From Cafeteria roenbergensis (Eukaryota > Sar > Bigyra > Bicosoecida > Cafeteriaceae), in NCBI GenBank assembly GCA_008330645.1, contig VLTN01000071.1:1-64000 (forward strand): 64,000 nucleotides of DNA, given 5' to 3'. The notes below the pieces were generated by a model that worked only from the letters and a program-made list of their open reading frames with translations, did not search any database and was not told the DNA's origin. Below, in pieces: positions 43,240 to 54,904 of the stretch (position 1 is the first letter of the stretch; the number at the start of each line of letters is the position of its first letter). Made by a program: the position numbers and the translations under genes.

Positions 43240-45509
43240 ATGGCGTTCCTCGGGTCTTTCTTCCGGTCGGCGCTCGCCGGAACGAGCGCGGCCTCCAGCG
43301 AGGACTCAGACGCCGGCCCGGCCAAGCCTGCGGCCAGCAAGCGGCCGATCAAGGGGCGCGCAGGGGCGCCACGGGGGCGCAGGGAGCCGGCCGCGCCCAA
43401 GCCCAGGTTTCAATCCAAGCCCACGGCGGCGCTGGTGCGATTGCACGAGACCCGCGACTGGTCCGACGCCGAGATCGTGGCCGGCGAGGAGGAGCGGGTC
43501 TTCCCCGTCCATGCCGTTGTTGTGGCCATGGCCTCGCCGTACCTTCACCGCGCCCTCTTCGACGACGATGGGGAGCTCAAGACGAAGCGCATTCTCGTGA
43601 GTTGGCTGGATCGCTTTTCCTGGCATTTGGCGAGGAGCGAGCGGCGAAAGCGCCTCCTCCCCTGCCGAGCCGGGGCATGGGGGCTTCTCGGCACGCGCGC
43701 CGCCGGCCCGGCGCAATCTGCTCCGTGCGTGCTCTGGCTGACGGGCGTGCCCCCGGCCGCTCCCCGTTGGCTCTCGCCGCGCGCGCGCGCGCGCGCCCGG
43801 CCTGGCGCTGCAACCGAAATTGCTCGCCGGCTGTGTGCTCCCCGCCACCCCGCCCTCTGCTCCGCCCCACCTCATCCGCACCGATCCTGCGCTTGCAGCT
43901 TCCGGACGCCGACCCGGACGCCCTAGAGGCCGCGCTGCGGTTCTGCTACACCGACAGCTGGGGCGGCAACGCCACGCTCGTGCTTCGCCTGCGCCGCGTT
44001 GCCAGGCTGCTGGAGATGAAGGCGCTCGAGGCCGAGCTGCACCGCAGCATCGAGGAGGACCTGAGCGCGAGCGATGCCGTGGGCGTGATGCAGGCTGCGG
44101 CGGAGGAGAAGGACACTGCGCTGATGGCGGCCGCCGTTGACGCGGCGCTCTCCGACCCGAGCGAGGCCATCAAGTCGCCCAGCCTCCCCTTCCTCACGGC
44201 CGAGTCGCTCGCCGCCCTCGTCTCCCACGGCGAGTTTGCGGCCCCGGAGCTGGACATCGTCCTCGCGTGCTTCCAGTGGGCCGCCCGCAAGGCTGGCACG
44301 CCCACGCCGAGCGCAGCGCTGCCGCCGCCCAGGCCGGAGGGGTCTCCGCCCGAGGAAGACGACGCCGGCGACGACGCGGCGGCCACTGCTGCCGGGTCTG
44401 CCGCCGCTGCGGCGTCGGCTGCGGGGGCGGGGCGCTCTCTCGCCCACCGCACCCCCGCGCTGACCAAGGAGCAGGGCGAGGCCGTGCGGGCGGCGCTGGA
44501 GCCGCTCATCGTGCCGCACCTGCGCTTCCCCCTGCTGTCCGTGCAGGACCTCGCAAAGCACGTCAAGCCCTGGGGGGTGCTCACCCCAAGCGAGATGGTG
44601 CAGCTGCTGACGTTCGGCTTCAAGACGCGCGCCCAGCGGGCGAAGACGCCCACTGTGGCGCGGTTCCTCGCCGAGCGCCGGTCGGGCCACGGCCGCACCG
44701 TCCTCATCCACCTCTGGGGCGCTGGCGGCGCGTCGGGGCAGGATTCGTCGTGCGCCAGAGGAGGCGCGGGCGGGTACATGTGCGTGCAGTACGTGTGCCC
44801 GGACGACGAGGAGCTGTCCATCTACGTGGGAGCGGGCGGCTACACCGACGCTTCGTCGGGCACGGCGTCGTTCTCAACGCAGGGCTGGCCCAACGGCGGG
44901 CGCGGCGGCTACAGCTGGAACAGCGGCGGCGGCGGTGGCGCCACCTACGTCGTCAGCCGGTCGCTCGGGTCGAAGGTCCTGGTGGGGGCGGGGGGCGGCG
45001 GCGGTGGCACCGCCCCCCGGTCGTGGGCGTGCGGCGGGGGCGGGGGCGGCGGGACAAAGGACGGCAAGGTCGGATCCAAGGGCGACGGCGGCAACCAGCC
45101 CACCCCGGCCGGCGAGAAGGGCGTTGACGGCAACGGCGACGGCGGACCGGGCGAGTCTAGCGGGTCGGGCAGCAAGGGCGCGGACAACAACGGAGCGGGC
45201 GGCGACTCGGCCTCCGGCACGCGGGCAAACGGCGGCGCGGGGGGGCATGCAAGCTTCCTGCCCGATTGCGACCTGATGACACGCAAGGATGCGCGATCCG
45301 AGGAGGCACTGACTGGAGTGGTTGGCGGCCGCACGCGGAAGGCTGGCAGGGGCGGCCGCGCCTCACACGCCAAGGAGCGGGGCCAAGACGGCCTGTGCAT
45401 CATCGAAGACGAGGCGACCGGCAAGACGTACGAGTTCAAGTTTGAGCGCGACAAGAGCAAGGGCAAGGGCACAGGCAAGGTGCACGTCTGGACCGTCGAC
45501 GCGGAGTGA
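43240..45509 (+). CDS. BTB-BACK protein with a glycine-rich C-terminal domain
   Basis: Two exons (43240-43596 and 43899-45509) give 655 residues. Exon 1 encodes the first part of a BTB/POZ fold: DWSDAEIVAGEEERVFPVHAVVVAMASPYLHRALF. Exon 2 completes it (LEAALRFCYTDSW) and continues with a BACK-like helical region to about residue 390, interrupted by an Ala/acidic linker. BTB-BACK proteins usually serve as Cullin-3 adaptors, with Kelch repeats binding the substrate. Here the C-terminal 260 residues are instead a Gly-rich domain with repeated aromatic and Ser/Thr positions, such as HLWGAGGASG, YVGAGGYTD and GGGGGATYVVSRSLG. It resembles the glycine-rich folds found in some secreted and receptor proteins. 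No signal peptide is present. Substrate-adaptor function is an inference. Confidence 0.78.
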
Positions 45510-45978
45510 GGCAGCTGCCGCAGGCTCCCCGGCACGCGCGCGCTCCGCCCAGCGAGCAGCTGGTCGGGCGACAGCGGCAAGCGCGGCGGGGCGGGGGCCG
45601 GGCGCGGCGATCGGCAACCGCCTCGGCGGGACGGAGTGCGCCGCGCCCGCCCGGCTGCGTGCTCGTGCGTGGCGGAGGGGTCGCTGGCTTTGGTCGCAGT
45701 CGCTGCCTGTTGAGTCATTGCGCGCGAACGCCCTCCCTCCAACTGTGCGACGAGGCAGCACTGGCATCGCGCGCGCACGCGCAGCGTTACGTAGCGCGCG
45801 GCCCGAAGCATCGAACCTCTCAGCATCACCGCTGCGCACACGGCCGAGCTCGACGCGGGGAGGGGAGAGGGGAAGACAGCACAGTGGAGCCAGGCAGAGC
45901 CAAGTCCCCCAGCAGCCACAGTGTGACTCTTGCTCTCGCGGCACTCGTGGCAGGCCGCCTGGACCTGAAGCCGGCGCC
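45510..45978 (+). other. Intergenic region upstream of the calpain gene
   Basis: The 469 bases separate the BTB gene stop from the calpain ATG on the same strand. They probably contain the calpain promoter. No distinctive motif is found. Confidence 0.45.
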
Positions 45979-48900
45979 ATGGATGGCGTTACCGACACGG
46001 GCAGCCCTTTGGCTCAGTTCACCATGGCCCAGTCGCAGCGGGAGGCCTTCGCGGACCTGTTCTGGGGCGTTGGGGTGGCATCCGTGGCAATTTCCCTTGC
46101 CGCGGCCGTGTTCACCGCGGCCAACGGATGTCGCCGCATCCAGGCGCTGCATTGCGGCAAGCCCCGCCACGTTAGCCTCTGGTGGTGGGCCGAGCTGGGG
46201 CTGCGCTTTCTGGTGGGCGGGGCCGCGGCTCTCTTTTTGGTTTGGTGAGACAGGGCGAGATGCTTAGCCGCTGCGAAAAGTGCAGGCGTCGCCGCCACCC
46301 GGCGCCGCATCCGCGCCCCCTGCTCCCAGACGGGCCGCTCGCGCCCGATGGGCGCGGCCGGAGGCGCGCCGTGTGCCCTCCCTGACGCGAGCAGCTCCCT
46401 CCTGTCGCGGCTCCTTGTTGCCATCCGGCCGACTCGCAGGGGAGTGCTTGTTGTGGCAACTGTACGGCCCGTGAGCGTCGGCGCCGCGATCCTCCTCGCC
46501 GTCCCCGGGTTCGCTCTCGTGGCGTACGGCATGATTCGGTGGCAGCGGCAGGGCTGGAGTCTGGACCACGAGCTGGCCGACGGCCCCGACGACTCGGCCG
46601 CGGTGCCGCGGCGCGCCCCGCTGCGCGAGCTCATGGCCCGCGGGGCCTGCTGCTTCCGCCGCGTGTCCCCCGTCTTGGTGGCCCTCGGCGCTGCATTTGC
46701 CATGGTCCTGGCGTTCGAACTCATCGTGTCCGCTTTTGGCACGCTCTCTGTCCGGAGCCAGGCCGGCCAGGCCGAGTTCAGCTACCTCGCCACGAGCTGG
46801 GTGCTGCTCGGCGCCAACGCCGCCTTCATGATCCTCTTCCTGCACGCCCTCACGCGCCCCGACTCGCGCTATTCCGTGGAGGCGCTCGTGCGCTCGGCCC
46901 TGCGCCTCAGGCCGGCCGCCGCGGCCTCGGAGACGGACGCCATCGCTGTCCAAGGCCTGGGCGACCAGGACCAGGCTGCCGCGGCGGGGGAGCCCCAGCC
47001 GGGCTGGCTCGTGGCCGCCCGCCTCCCCGCCATGCGCCCCGAGGTCCTGTACGGCGTCTCGGCCGCGTGCCTCGCCGCCCTCGCCATCTCCGTGGCTGTC
47101 CAGGCCGAGTCCGGCCGCCAGGACGAGGGTCCCTACCTGGGCCTCACCACCGCCGTGGCCATCCTTCTTGCGGACGCGTGCACGCTGCTGGCCTGGCGCG
47201 GCGGCCTGGTCACCTCCACGGGCGTCATCTCCGTCGTCGTCCTCCTCTGCCGCTCCCTCATCGTTGCGCCCGGCGCCCGGTACTGGCTCATCGGCCACTG
47301 CTTCGTCTATCTCGTCCTCGGCCTGTTCCTCGCCGACCGCCTGGTCACGCGCATCTTTGCGCGGGCAGTTCTTGACTCGGGGGACCGCGACGCCGACGCG
47401 GCCGACGACGCCGCCGCCTCAGCCACCGCGGGCGGAAAGGCCCCAGCCAGCCCAGGCGCCGCGGACGCCGCGGACGCCCCAGCCCGGCGCCACGTCGACT
47501 CCCCCCTCGCATCGGCGTCTGCGGCCATTGCTGCCTCGGCGCCAGTCCGCCCGGCCTCCCCCTCGGCCGGCGCTGTGGCGCCGCCGCCCGCCCGCCGGTC
47601 TGCTCCCTGCTCGGGCGTCTTTGGGCCCTGCCACCAGTGCGGGGTCCTGCCGATGGGCGAGGTCGTGATGGACGTCCTCTCGAGTCCCGCCACCCTCCTC
47701 GTCGTCGTCACCGCCGTCTTCGCGGCCCTCATCGGCGCGTTCGTCGCCCTCCTAGAGTCCTCCCCCGCGTTCCCCAGCGCCCTCGTCGACGTCCTCGGTC
47801 GCAAGCAGCCGCAGTGGACGTACGGCCTGGGGGCCCTCCTCGTCGTGGTGGGCTTCGTCGGCCTTCGGCTCTCCGCCGCCAACTACTGGCGCTTCAGGGG
47901 CAGCCTCACCGCCCGCCCCGCGCTCGTTGCCGCTGCGACCTCCGTCGCCGCCATCGCCGGCCTCGGCGGCGTGATCTTCGCAGGGACCGACTCGTACGTC
48001 CTGCTCGCCTGCACCTGCTTCCTGCCGGCCACCCTCGCCCTCCTGGCGGGCGTCTACGGCCAGTGGCAGCGCGACGACTACGCCCTCGTGGTTCCGGGCG
48101 GCTTCGGGTGGTTCTTCTGCTGCTGCCCCAGGGGGTCCGTCTGCGGCGCCCTCCAGAGCAAGGGCTCCGCCGACGTCGCGCCCGAGACCGTTGCTCGGGC
48201 GCCCGATGCTGCCGCTGGCCCCGCTGCTGCCGGCGGCGGCGGCGGCGGTGGCGGTGGCAGCGGCGGGGGGGACGCTGCCGCCCCCGCTGGCGGCGCCCCC
48301 TCCACCTCGGAGCGCTTCCGCAAGCTCATCGCCAGCACGACGGCGTCGGCGCAGCTCGGCCTCAGCGAGGGCACGGACAGGTGCTGCAGCGGCGGCCGCG
48401 GCCGCAACAACGCGATGGCCCTCGCCCTGCTGCTGGTGCTGGGCCTCCTCGCGGGCTTCGCGCTCGTGTTCAACCTGGGGCTCAAGCGCGGGGAGTACGG
48501 CCTCATGGCGTCTCTCGAGGTGCTCGCAGTCGCGGCGGCCGTTTTCGCCGCCCGCAAGTGGTTCGGCACCCTGCAGTGGCACTGGTTCATCCCCGCCGGC
48601 GTGGTGCTGGCGCTGGCGCTGCACGTGGGGGCCTTCACGCCGCTCGCCGTGGCGGCCCTCTCCTCCCCGGGAGACTTCCCCGGCCGCACTCCGCTCGGCA
48701 TCGTGTTCGCCTTTGCCATGGTGCCCTTCGCCGTCCTCATCGGCGTGGCCCTCTACAAGTGGTCCGACGACCGCTGGAAGGGAAGCACCCTCGTATACGT
48801 CTGCCTCGGCCTCGGACAGGCCGTCATCGTGGGCTTCGGAATCGCGGGAGTGTTGGTCTTCGGCGAGCCCGTCCTCGTGGCCAGCCTGCTGGCGGGGTAC

Positions 48901-51900
48901 GTGGTCCTCAGCGGCTTCGTCGCGCTGACCGTAACGGCGGCCATCAACAAGGGGTGGGTGCCCCGCTGGCCGAGCTGGCCGTTGCTGCCCTGGTGGTCCT
49001 GCTGGTGCTCGCGGGCCTCGTTCTGGCCATCGTGGAGGGTGCCGCCGGCAATGTGGGCAACGCGATGGGCCTGGCGGCCGCAGCGTGGCTCCTCGTCGCG
49101 CTCGCCCTGGGCGGCATCGGCCTGGTGGTAGTGCTGCGCTGGGGCGGGCTCAGCGGGGACCCCTTCGGCGCGGCAGACGGCGCTGGCGCCAGCTCGGCCA
49201 GCTCCGGCATGGGAACGGCCGTGCAGATGGTTGCGCCCCCCTCCGTGTTCCCGGTGTTCCGCCTCGACGTGAAGACGTCCACGCTCCGGCCGGCGAGCGG
49301 CGCCGTGGCCCTCGTGGTCATCTCGCTGCTGATGGTGCTGGCGCTGGGGCTGGTCCTCGCCGTCTTCGTGCAGCCGGTGTACATCGGACTCATCCTCGCC
49401 GCCGTGGCCAAGGGCCTTCTTCTCGTGTTCGCCCTGGAGCTGGGAGCCAAGTCGCGCGAGCGCGTGGCTGCCGCCTGCGCGATCATCGACGCAACTGCCA
49501 GCCGCGCCACCACCCGCAAAGCGGCGTCTGGGACCGGAGCCGGAGCCGGGACCGGGACCGGAGCCGGGGCCGGGCCTGCGGTCCCCGTCGACCCCATCGG
49601 CTCCACCGAGCTCCTCCGTGCTGTGGCGGCCGGCCTGCGGAAGTGGTCCAGCCCCCCGGGGGGCGCCATCGCGATCGAGGGCGACGGCGCAACGGCATCG
49701 CATGCACCATCGCCGCCAGCCGCGGCCGCGGCCGCGGCCTCAGCCGCGGGCCGGGTCGCTCCCCCGTCCAGCTCGTCGTCCTCCTCGGCGCCCCCGGCAG
49801 GCTCCGGGGCGTCCCCGCCGGCCTTGGCAACGGCCGTGGCCGCCCTTCCCGCCCGCCACCTCGTCCTCCCCTCCGAGCCTCTGCGCCGCTCCATCAAGGC
49901 CCTGGAGGCCGTGATTGAGCGAATCGAGGCGCAGACGGGCGCCACCAGCCTCGCTTGCGGGTGCATCGGCAGCACAGCCTGTCTGTGCGGCCCGCCGGCC
50001 ACCGAGGCGGCCTCCTCCAGCCCCGCCCCCGGCGCCGGGTCCGCCGCTCCGGCAGCCGCGGCCGCGTCCAGCGGGGAGGCCAAGGCTGCAACGCCGGCAG
50101 CAGCATCGGCCTCCCCCGCCGCGACCGCGTCCAGCGCCACCGACTCGGCTGCGCCGGGCGCCGCGGTGCCGTGCGGCTCGCCCGGCACGTGCTGCGGGGC
50201 GGACAGCACCTCCGTGTCGGCTGAGATGCGCGCTGCGCTCGTTGCGGCGATTCTCGACACCGTGCGCACAGCGTGCTCCGGCCCCGGCCGCGGCCGCTCC
50301 AAGCCCGCCGCCGCTGCCCCGATGAACCCGGTCCGCATGGCGACGCAGTGGGCTGTGGCGCGCGCCGGCCGCGGCGCCGTCCGCCCCTCGACGGAAGGCG
50401 GAGCGGCCGCACTCGCCACCCCTGCCGCAGCAGCAGCAGCTGACCCGTCCTCGCGAGCGGCTGCCGCCGCGCCAGCGAGTGCGGCGGCGGCGGCGGCGGC
50501 GGCGGCGGGCCCCAGCGCTGCTGGCCCCGGTGCCCGAGACGCGCCCCGGCTCGGGCCCGACGAGGGCGTCGTCGGCTCGGCCGCGGACGACGCTGCCGCG
50601 AGCGAGGTCACGCTCAGCGAGTACGCCCAGCAGCAGACCGACGCCATCCTCGCTCGCAACGGCGCCGGCAGCGCCGACCAGCTCGCCTCCGGGGCGCTGC
50701 TCGCCGCCGGGTGGGAGGCGCTCGCCGACGCTGACCTCGCCCTCGCCAGCGCCTGCCTGTTCGAGCAGCAGGTCATGGCCGGCCTTCGCATCGCGCTCAT
50801 CGCGGAGGGCATGGTCGCCGCCGCAGAGGAGCGCTCCCAGTGGCGCGGCTTCCTCATGTGGTGCGCGGAGGTGGCCGAGGCCATCCGTGACCTCGCCACG
50901 CCCGCGGACCCGGCGGACGGGCCGGCCAGCCCGCGAACGCCGCGCGGCGTCTCCCCCGCCGGCTCCTCCATCGACCTGCACCTGCCCGGCGACGACGACG
51001 AGGCGGGCTGCACCCGCGCCAAGTGGGCTGCCGACGCAGCAAAGTCGCTCTGCAGCGAGGACGCGGCCACGGCCCTGGAGCTCGCGCGCCTCTTCGACGC
51101 GGCCCAGCGGGCGGCCCCCGGTGAGACGTCCGTGGCGCAGCGCGTGACCGCCACGGCCGACGCCGCCAGGTCCTTCTGGCGGTCGGTGCTGGATCCCTCC
51201 GAGTCCGCCCAGCGCGTCAGGACGCTGGCGCGGCTGCGGGCGGCGCACCGCGAGAGCGTGCAGGCGCGGCTGGAGGAGCAGGAGCGGCGCCGGCGGGAGG
51301 ACGAGGAGGCGGAGGCCCGCCGGCGGAAGCGGGCGGAGGAGGAGCGTCAGGCACGAGAGGCGGAGCGGAGGGCGAAGGAGGCGGCAGCCCGGGAGGAGGA
51401 GCGGCGCCGCCGGGCGGGAGAAGAGGCGGAGCGGAAGGAGGCGGCGGAGCGCCGCGCCGCCGAGGAGGCTGCGAGGCTGGCCGCAGCGGCGCAAAAGGCG
51501 GCCGATGAGGCGGCCGCTCGCATCGCGGAGGAGGAGCGGCGCGCCGCTGAGGAGGCGGCCAAGCAGGCCGAGGAGGACCGCCGGCGGGAGGCGGAGGCCA
51601 GCGCGCGCCGGGCGGCGGCCGAGGCGGAGAGGCGGCGGCAGGAGGAGGAGCGGCGGGCGGCGGAGGAGCGCAGGCGGAAGGAGGCGGAGGCGGAGCGTGC
51701 TGCCGCCGCCAAGGCCGAGGCCGAGGCGCAGGCCCGTAGGGAGGCGGAGGCGGAGGCCGAGCGGCAGCGCGCCGCGGAGGCGGCCGCGGCGGAGGCCGCG
51801 CGGGAGGCGGCCGCGGCGGAGGCGGCGCGCAAGGCCGCTGCGGCGGCCGCCGCCGAGCGCATGCGGGTGGCGCGGGAGCTGGCGGAACGGCTGCGGCGGG

Positions 51901-54056
51901 AGGCTGCGGAGGCGGAGGCGGCGGAGGCGGCCCGTCTCAAGGCGGAGGCGGAGGCGGAGGTGAAGCGGTCCAAGGAAGCGCTCGAGCGGGAGCGCCGGGA
52001 GGCGGAGGAGCGCGCGCGCCAGCAGCAGGCTGCGCGGGAGGCCGCGGCGCGGGAAGTGGCAGCAGCCGAGGCTGCCCGGGAGGCGCTTCAGAAGAAGCTG
52101 AAGATGGAAAAAGCTGCCGCGGCCGCCGCGGCCAAGAAGGCCGCCGAGGAGCGCGCCAAGGCCGAGGCGGAGGCCCGTGAGGCCGCCGCCGCCAGGGCCC
52201 GGGCGGCCGAGCAGGCCCGCCAGCAGGCCGAGGCGGAGCGCCGGGCCCGCGAGGAGGCGGAGCGCCAGCAGCGGGAGGAGGCGGCGCGCGCGGCGCGCGA
52301 GGCGGCCGAGGCGAAGGAGCGGGCGGAGCAGGAGGCCCGGGCCAAGGCCGCTGAGGAGGCGCGCGCGCAGGCGGCCAAGGCGCTGGCTCGGCGCAAGGCA
52401 GAGGCCGCGGCGCGGGCGGCCAAGGCCAAGGCGGAGGCGGAGGCGGCCAGGGCTCGGGCCGAGGCGGCAGCGCGCGCCGACGCCGAGGCGGCCGAGGCGG
52501 CGCGGCGGAAGAGCGCGTCCGCGGGCGGAGCCAGCGAGGCTGCCCTCGCCCGCCGCAAGACGCACGTGGGCGCCGGCGCCGCCTTCTTCGAGGCCCGCGC
52601 GCAGTCTGTCAAGGCGGAGCTTCGCCGCAGGGAGGGGGCCGTCCGGGCGCCGCGCTGGGTTGACTCAGAGTTCCAGGGCTCTGCCGCCCGGTACGGCTCT
52701 GACGGCAAGTCGGGCAAGATGGACAAGTACCAGGAGTGGAAGCACTTTGCGGAGGAGTTCCCCGGCGCGGCGATCACCAAGGCGGCCTTCTCCGCCGACG
52801 ACCTCGTGCAGGGGATGCTGGGCGACTGCTGGCTCATCGCCGCGATGGCCGTCGTCGCCCAGCGGCCGGAGCTCATGGCGCGAGTCTTCCCGGTGCGCGA
52901 GTCGCCCAAGGGCATCTGGCCGGTAGATATTTGCTTCAACAAGGAATGGACGACCATGTGGGTGGACGACCGGTTCCCCATGTGGAAAGCGGGGCTTCGC
53001 AGCAAGGGCAAGCCGCTCAAGGGCTCCGTCTACGTAACCTCAACGGACGAGGACGAGATGTGGCCGTGCCTGCTCGAGAAGGCCTACGCCAAGTTCTACG
53101 GCTCCTACTCCAGCATCGACGGCGGCCAGTCGAACAACGCGCTCGCCGACCTGACGGGCGGCATCGCTGACAAGTGGAACCTCGAGTCGAAAAAGGCCGA
53201 GATCGCGTCGGGCGAGCTCTGGAGCAAGCTGCAGTCGCTCATTTCCAACGGGCACCTGGTGGCGTGCGGCTCGCACAGCGGCTCGGACACCACCCGCAAC
53301 AAGAGCGGCATCGTGCAGGGCCACGCGTTCTCGGTGCTGAGCGCGGTGGACGCCAGCGACGGCCGCGGGCAGTCGCTTCGCATGGTCAAGGTGCGCAACC
53401 CTCACGGCAAGGCCGAGTGGACGGGCCGCTACGGAGACGCGGACTCCGCACACTGGACCCAGCGGCTCAAGAAGGAGATGGCCCACGACCCCGACGCTAG
53501 CGGGGACGACGGCACCTTCTGCATGCTATGGGAGGACTTTGTGGAGAACTTTGCCGTGGTGTACCTGTGCCGCACGCTCACGCCGTACGACCCGTCCACC
53601 GGCAAGGGATGGCACATTTACAACGCGTCCGCCGAGTGGAAGAAGGGTGTCAGCGCTGGAGGCTGCACCAACTTTCCGTCCTGCCCCACCAACCCGCAGT
53701 GGCTGGTCAACCCGACGCGCCCCTGTGCGGGCCTCTTCAGTCTTCGGATTATGGAATCGCAGGGTGCTGGCCGCGAGTACTCGCTGCACATTGGAATCAC
53801 CGTCGCGGCCAAGCGCGGAAAACGCATCCGCAGCCTGTACGCAGGCGAGTCCCGCGCCTCCTCCGACTCCTACACCAACGCCCGCGAGCAGGTGTGCGAG
53901 GCAGACTTGCGGCCCGAGCCCCTCACCATCATGCCCAGCACGTTCCATCCTGACAAGGAGGCCGCGTTTTTGGTCACAGTGGCCACCACCGAGCCGCTGC
54001 GCGGAGAAGGCGATGACGCCATGCAACTCCTCGGAGACGATGTCGAGGCAACGTGA
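45979..54056 (+). CDS. DEK1-like transmembrane calpain
   Basis: This is a membrane-anchored cysteine protease of the plant DEK1/TML-calpain type, about 2627 residues. Exon 1 (45979-46244) and exon 2 (46440-54056) join in phase, rebuilding a Trp between two helices. The first 1130 residues contain about 22-24 hydrophobic segments, as in DEK1, with two long Ala/Pro/Gly loops. A Cys-rich and Ala-rich cytosolic arm follows, then a very long Ala/Glu/Arg coiled coil (about 1690-2140). The CysPc domain has QGMLGDCW (Cys about 2219), GHAFSV (His about 2384) and RNPHG (Asn about 2409), so the triad is complete. A C2-like domain ends the protein. The reading frame shifts by one base near 48935-48965, between G and C runs inside the membrane part. 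Coding quality is good on both sides, so a sequencing slip is likely. Confidence 0.85.
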
Positions 54057-54334
54057 ATCGGGTGCACGCGCGCTGATCAACCCTCTCCGCGCCATGCCAG
54101 CCGGGCTCTCGCGCTGCCATGCCTGTCAAGAGCCGCCCCCAAAGCGCCCCTGCTATGCCACACGTCGGTTGGTCCCTCTGCGCGCATGCGCAGCTGCAAT
54201 CACGCCGAAATGATTGGTTTGGTCGCGTTGCTCGAACCCGGCTCGGCAGGGCCTCGAGTGGCTCGGCTGCCTGCCAATGAACTTGCGCGCAACGCGACGA
54301 ACTCGCAGCAGCTTGGTTGCAACAGACTCTCTGC
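54057..54334 (+). other. Flank between the calpain gene and duplicated block B
   Basis: The calpain 3' flank. No gene is seen. Similarity to the region upstream of copy A becomes too weak to follow by eye. Confidence 0.4.
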
Positions 54335-54820
54335 TTTGGCTGGCTTGCTGGGTTCACAAACCGCTCCCAGTTTGAGGTGGAGGAATTGCGCAAGGCCGCG
54401 GCGGAGCAGCGACCCCCGCAGCTGGACGCCGCGCCATCTGCCAGGCCGAGCAGTCGCGAGTTTCGGCCGATTGGCTTGTAGGGTGCCACGGAGCGAGCCC
54501 ATTGCGAGCTCCCACGCTACTTCAACGGAAGCGACTTCCCGAGGCTGCCACCAGCGCCACGGCCCAGCGCGCAGGGGGGAGGGGGGCGAGTGTTTTGGGG
54601 GCATGATATTCGCTCCTGACGCCCAACCCGCCGCAGTGCAACGGTGGACACGGGGCTTTGGTGCTGCCGTGCGGCAGCGAGTCGGAGGTGCCAGAGATGC
54701 AGGTTCGAGTTGGGGCGCTTGTGCGTGGACGCCTCCGGTTGGCCCCGTTGAGACAACTTTGAACCCAACCGGCCACCGAACAGGCAGCAGCCTGATCACA
54801 GCACGACGTGGCTCGAGGCC
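54335..54820 (+). repeat. Dispersed duplicated block, copy B
   Basis: This is the inverted counterpart of 11480-11920. It starts within a coding tail similar to the membrane protein (ctttggctgg, then FEVEELRKAAAEQR) and continues through a stop near 54480 into the shared 3' flank. It carries about 40 extra bases near 54740-54780 relative to copy A and a similar G-rich run (about 54573-54590). Confidence 0.7.
54360..54480 (+). pseudogene. Duplicated C-terminal fragment of the membrane protein at 12 kb
   Basis: About 38 codons match the end of the membrane protein, from FEVEELRKAAAEQR to SSREFRPI, ending with GL and a stop instead of VV. The hydrophobic exon body is missing upstream. This therefore looks like a gene fragment carried with the duplicated block rather than a working gene. 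Confidence 0.6.
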
Positions 54821-54904
54821 ACTGCTTGCGCAGACGTGCCGAGTGGCGAGCGCAGGCTTTGTTATGCAGGCAGCAGCAGCACGAGCGAAGGACGCAACCC
54901 TCTC

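Noticed and set aside
45979-49131. Two separate genes instead of one calpain: a membrane protein ending at 49131 and a protease
   Set aside because: Hydrophobic segments continue without pause in the other frame after the break, the total matches DEK1-like topology, and no promoter-like gap exists.
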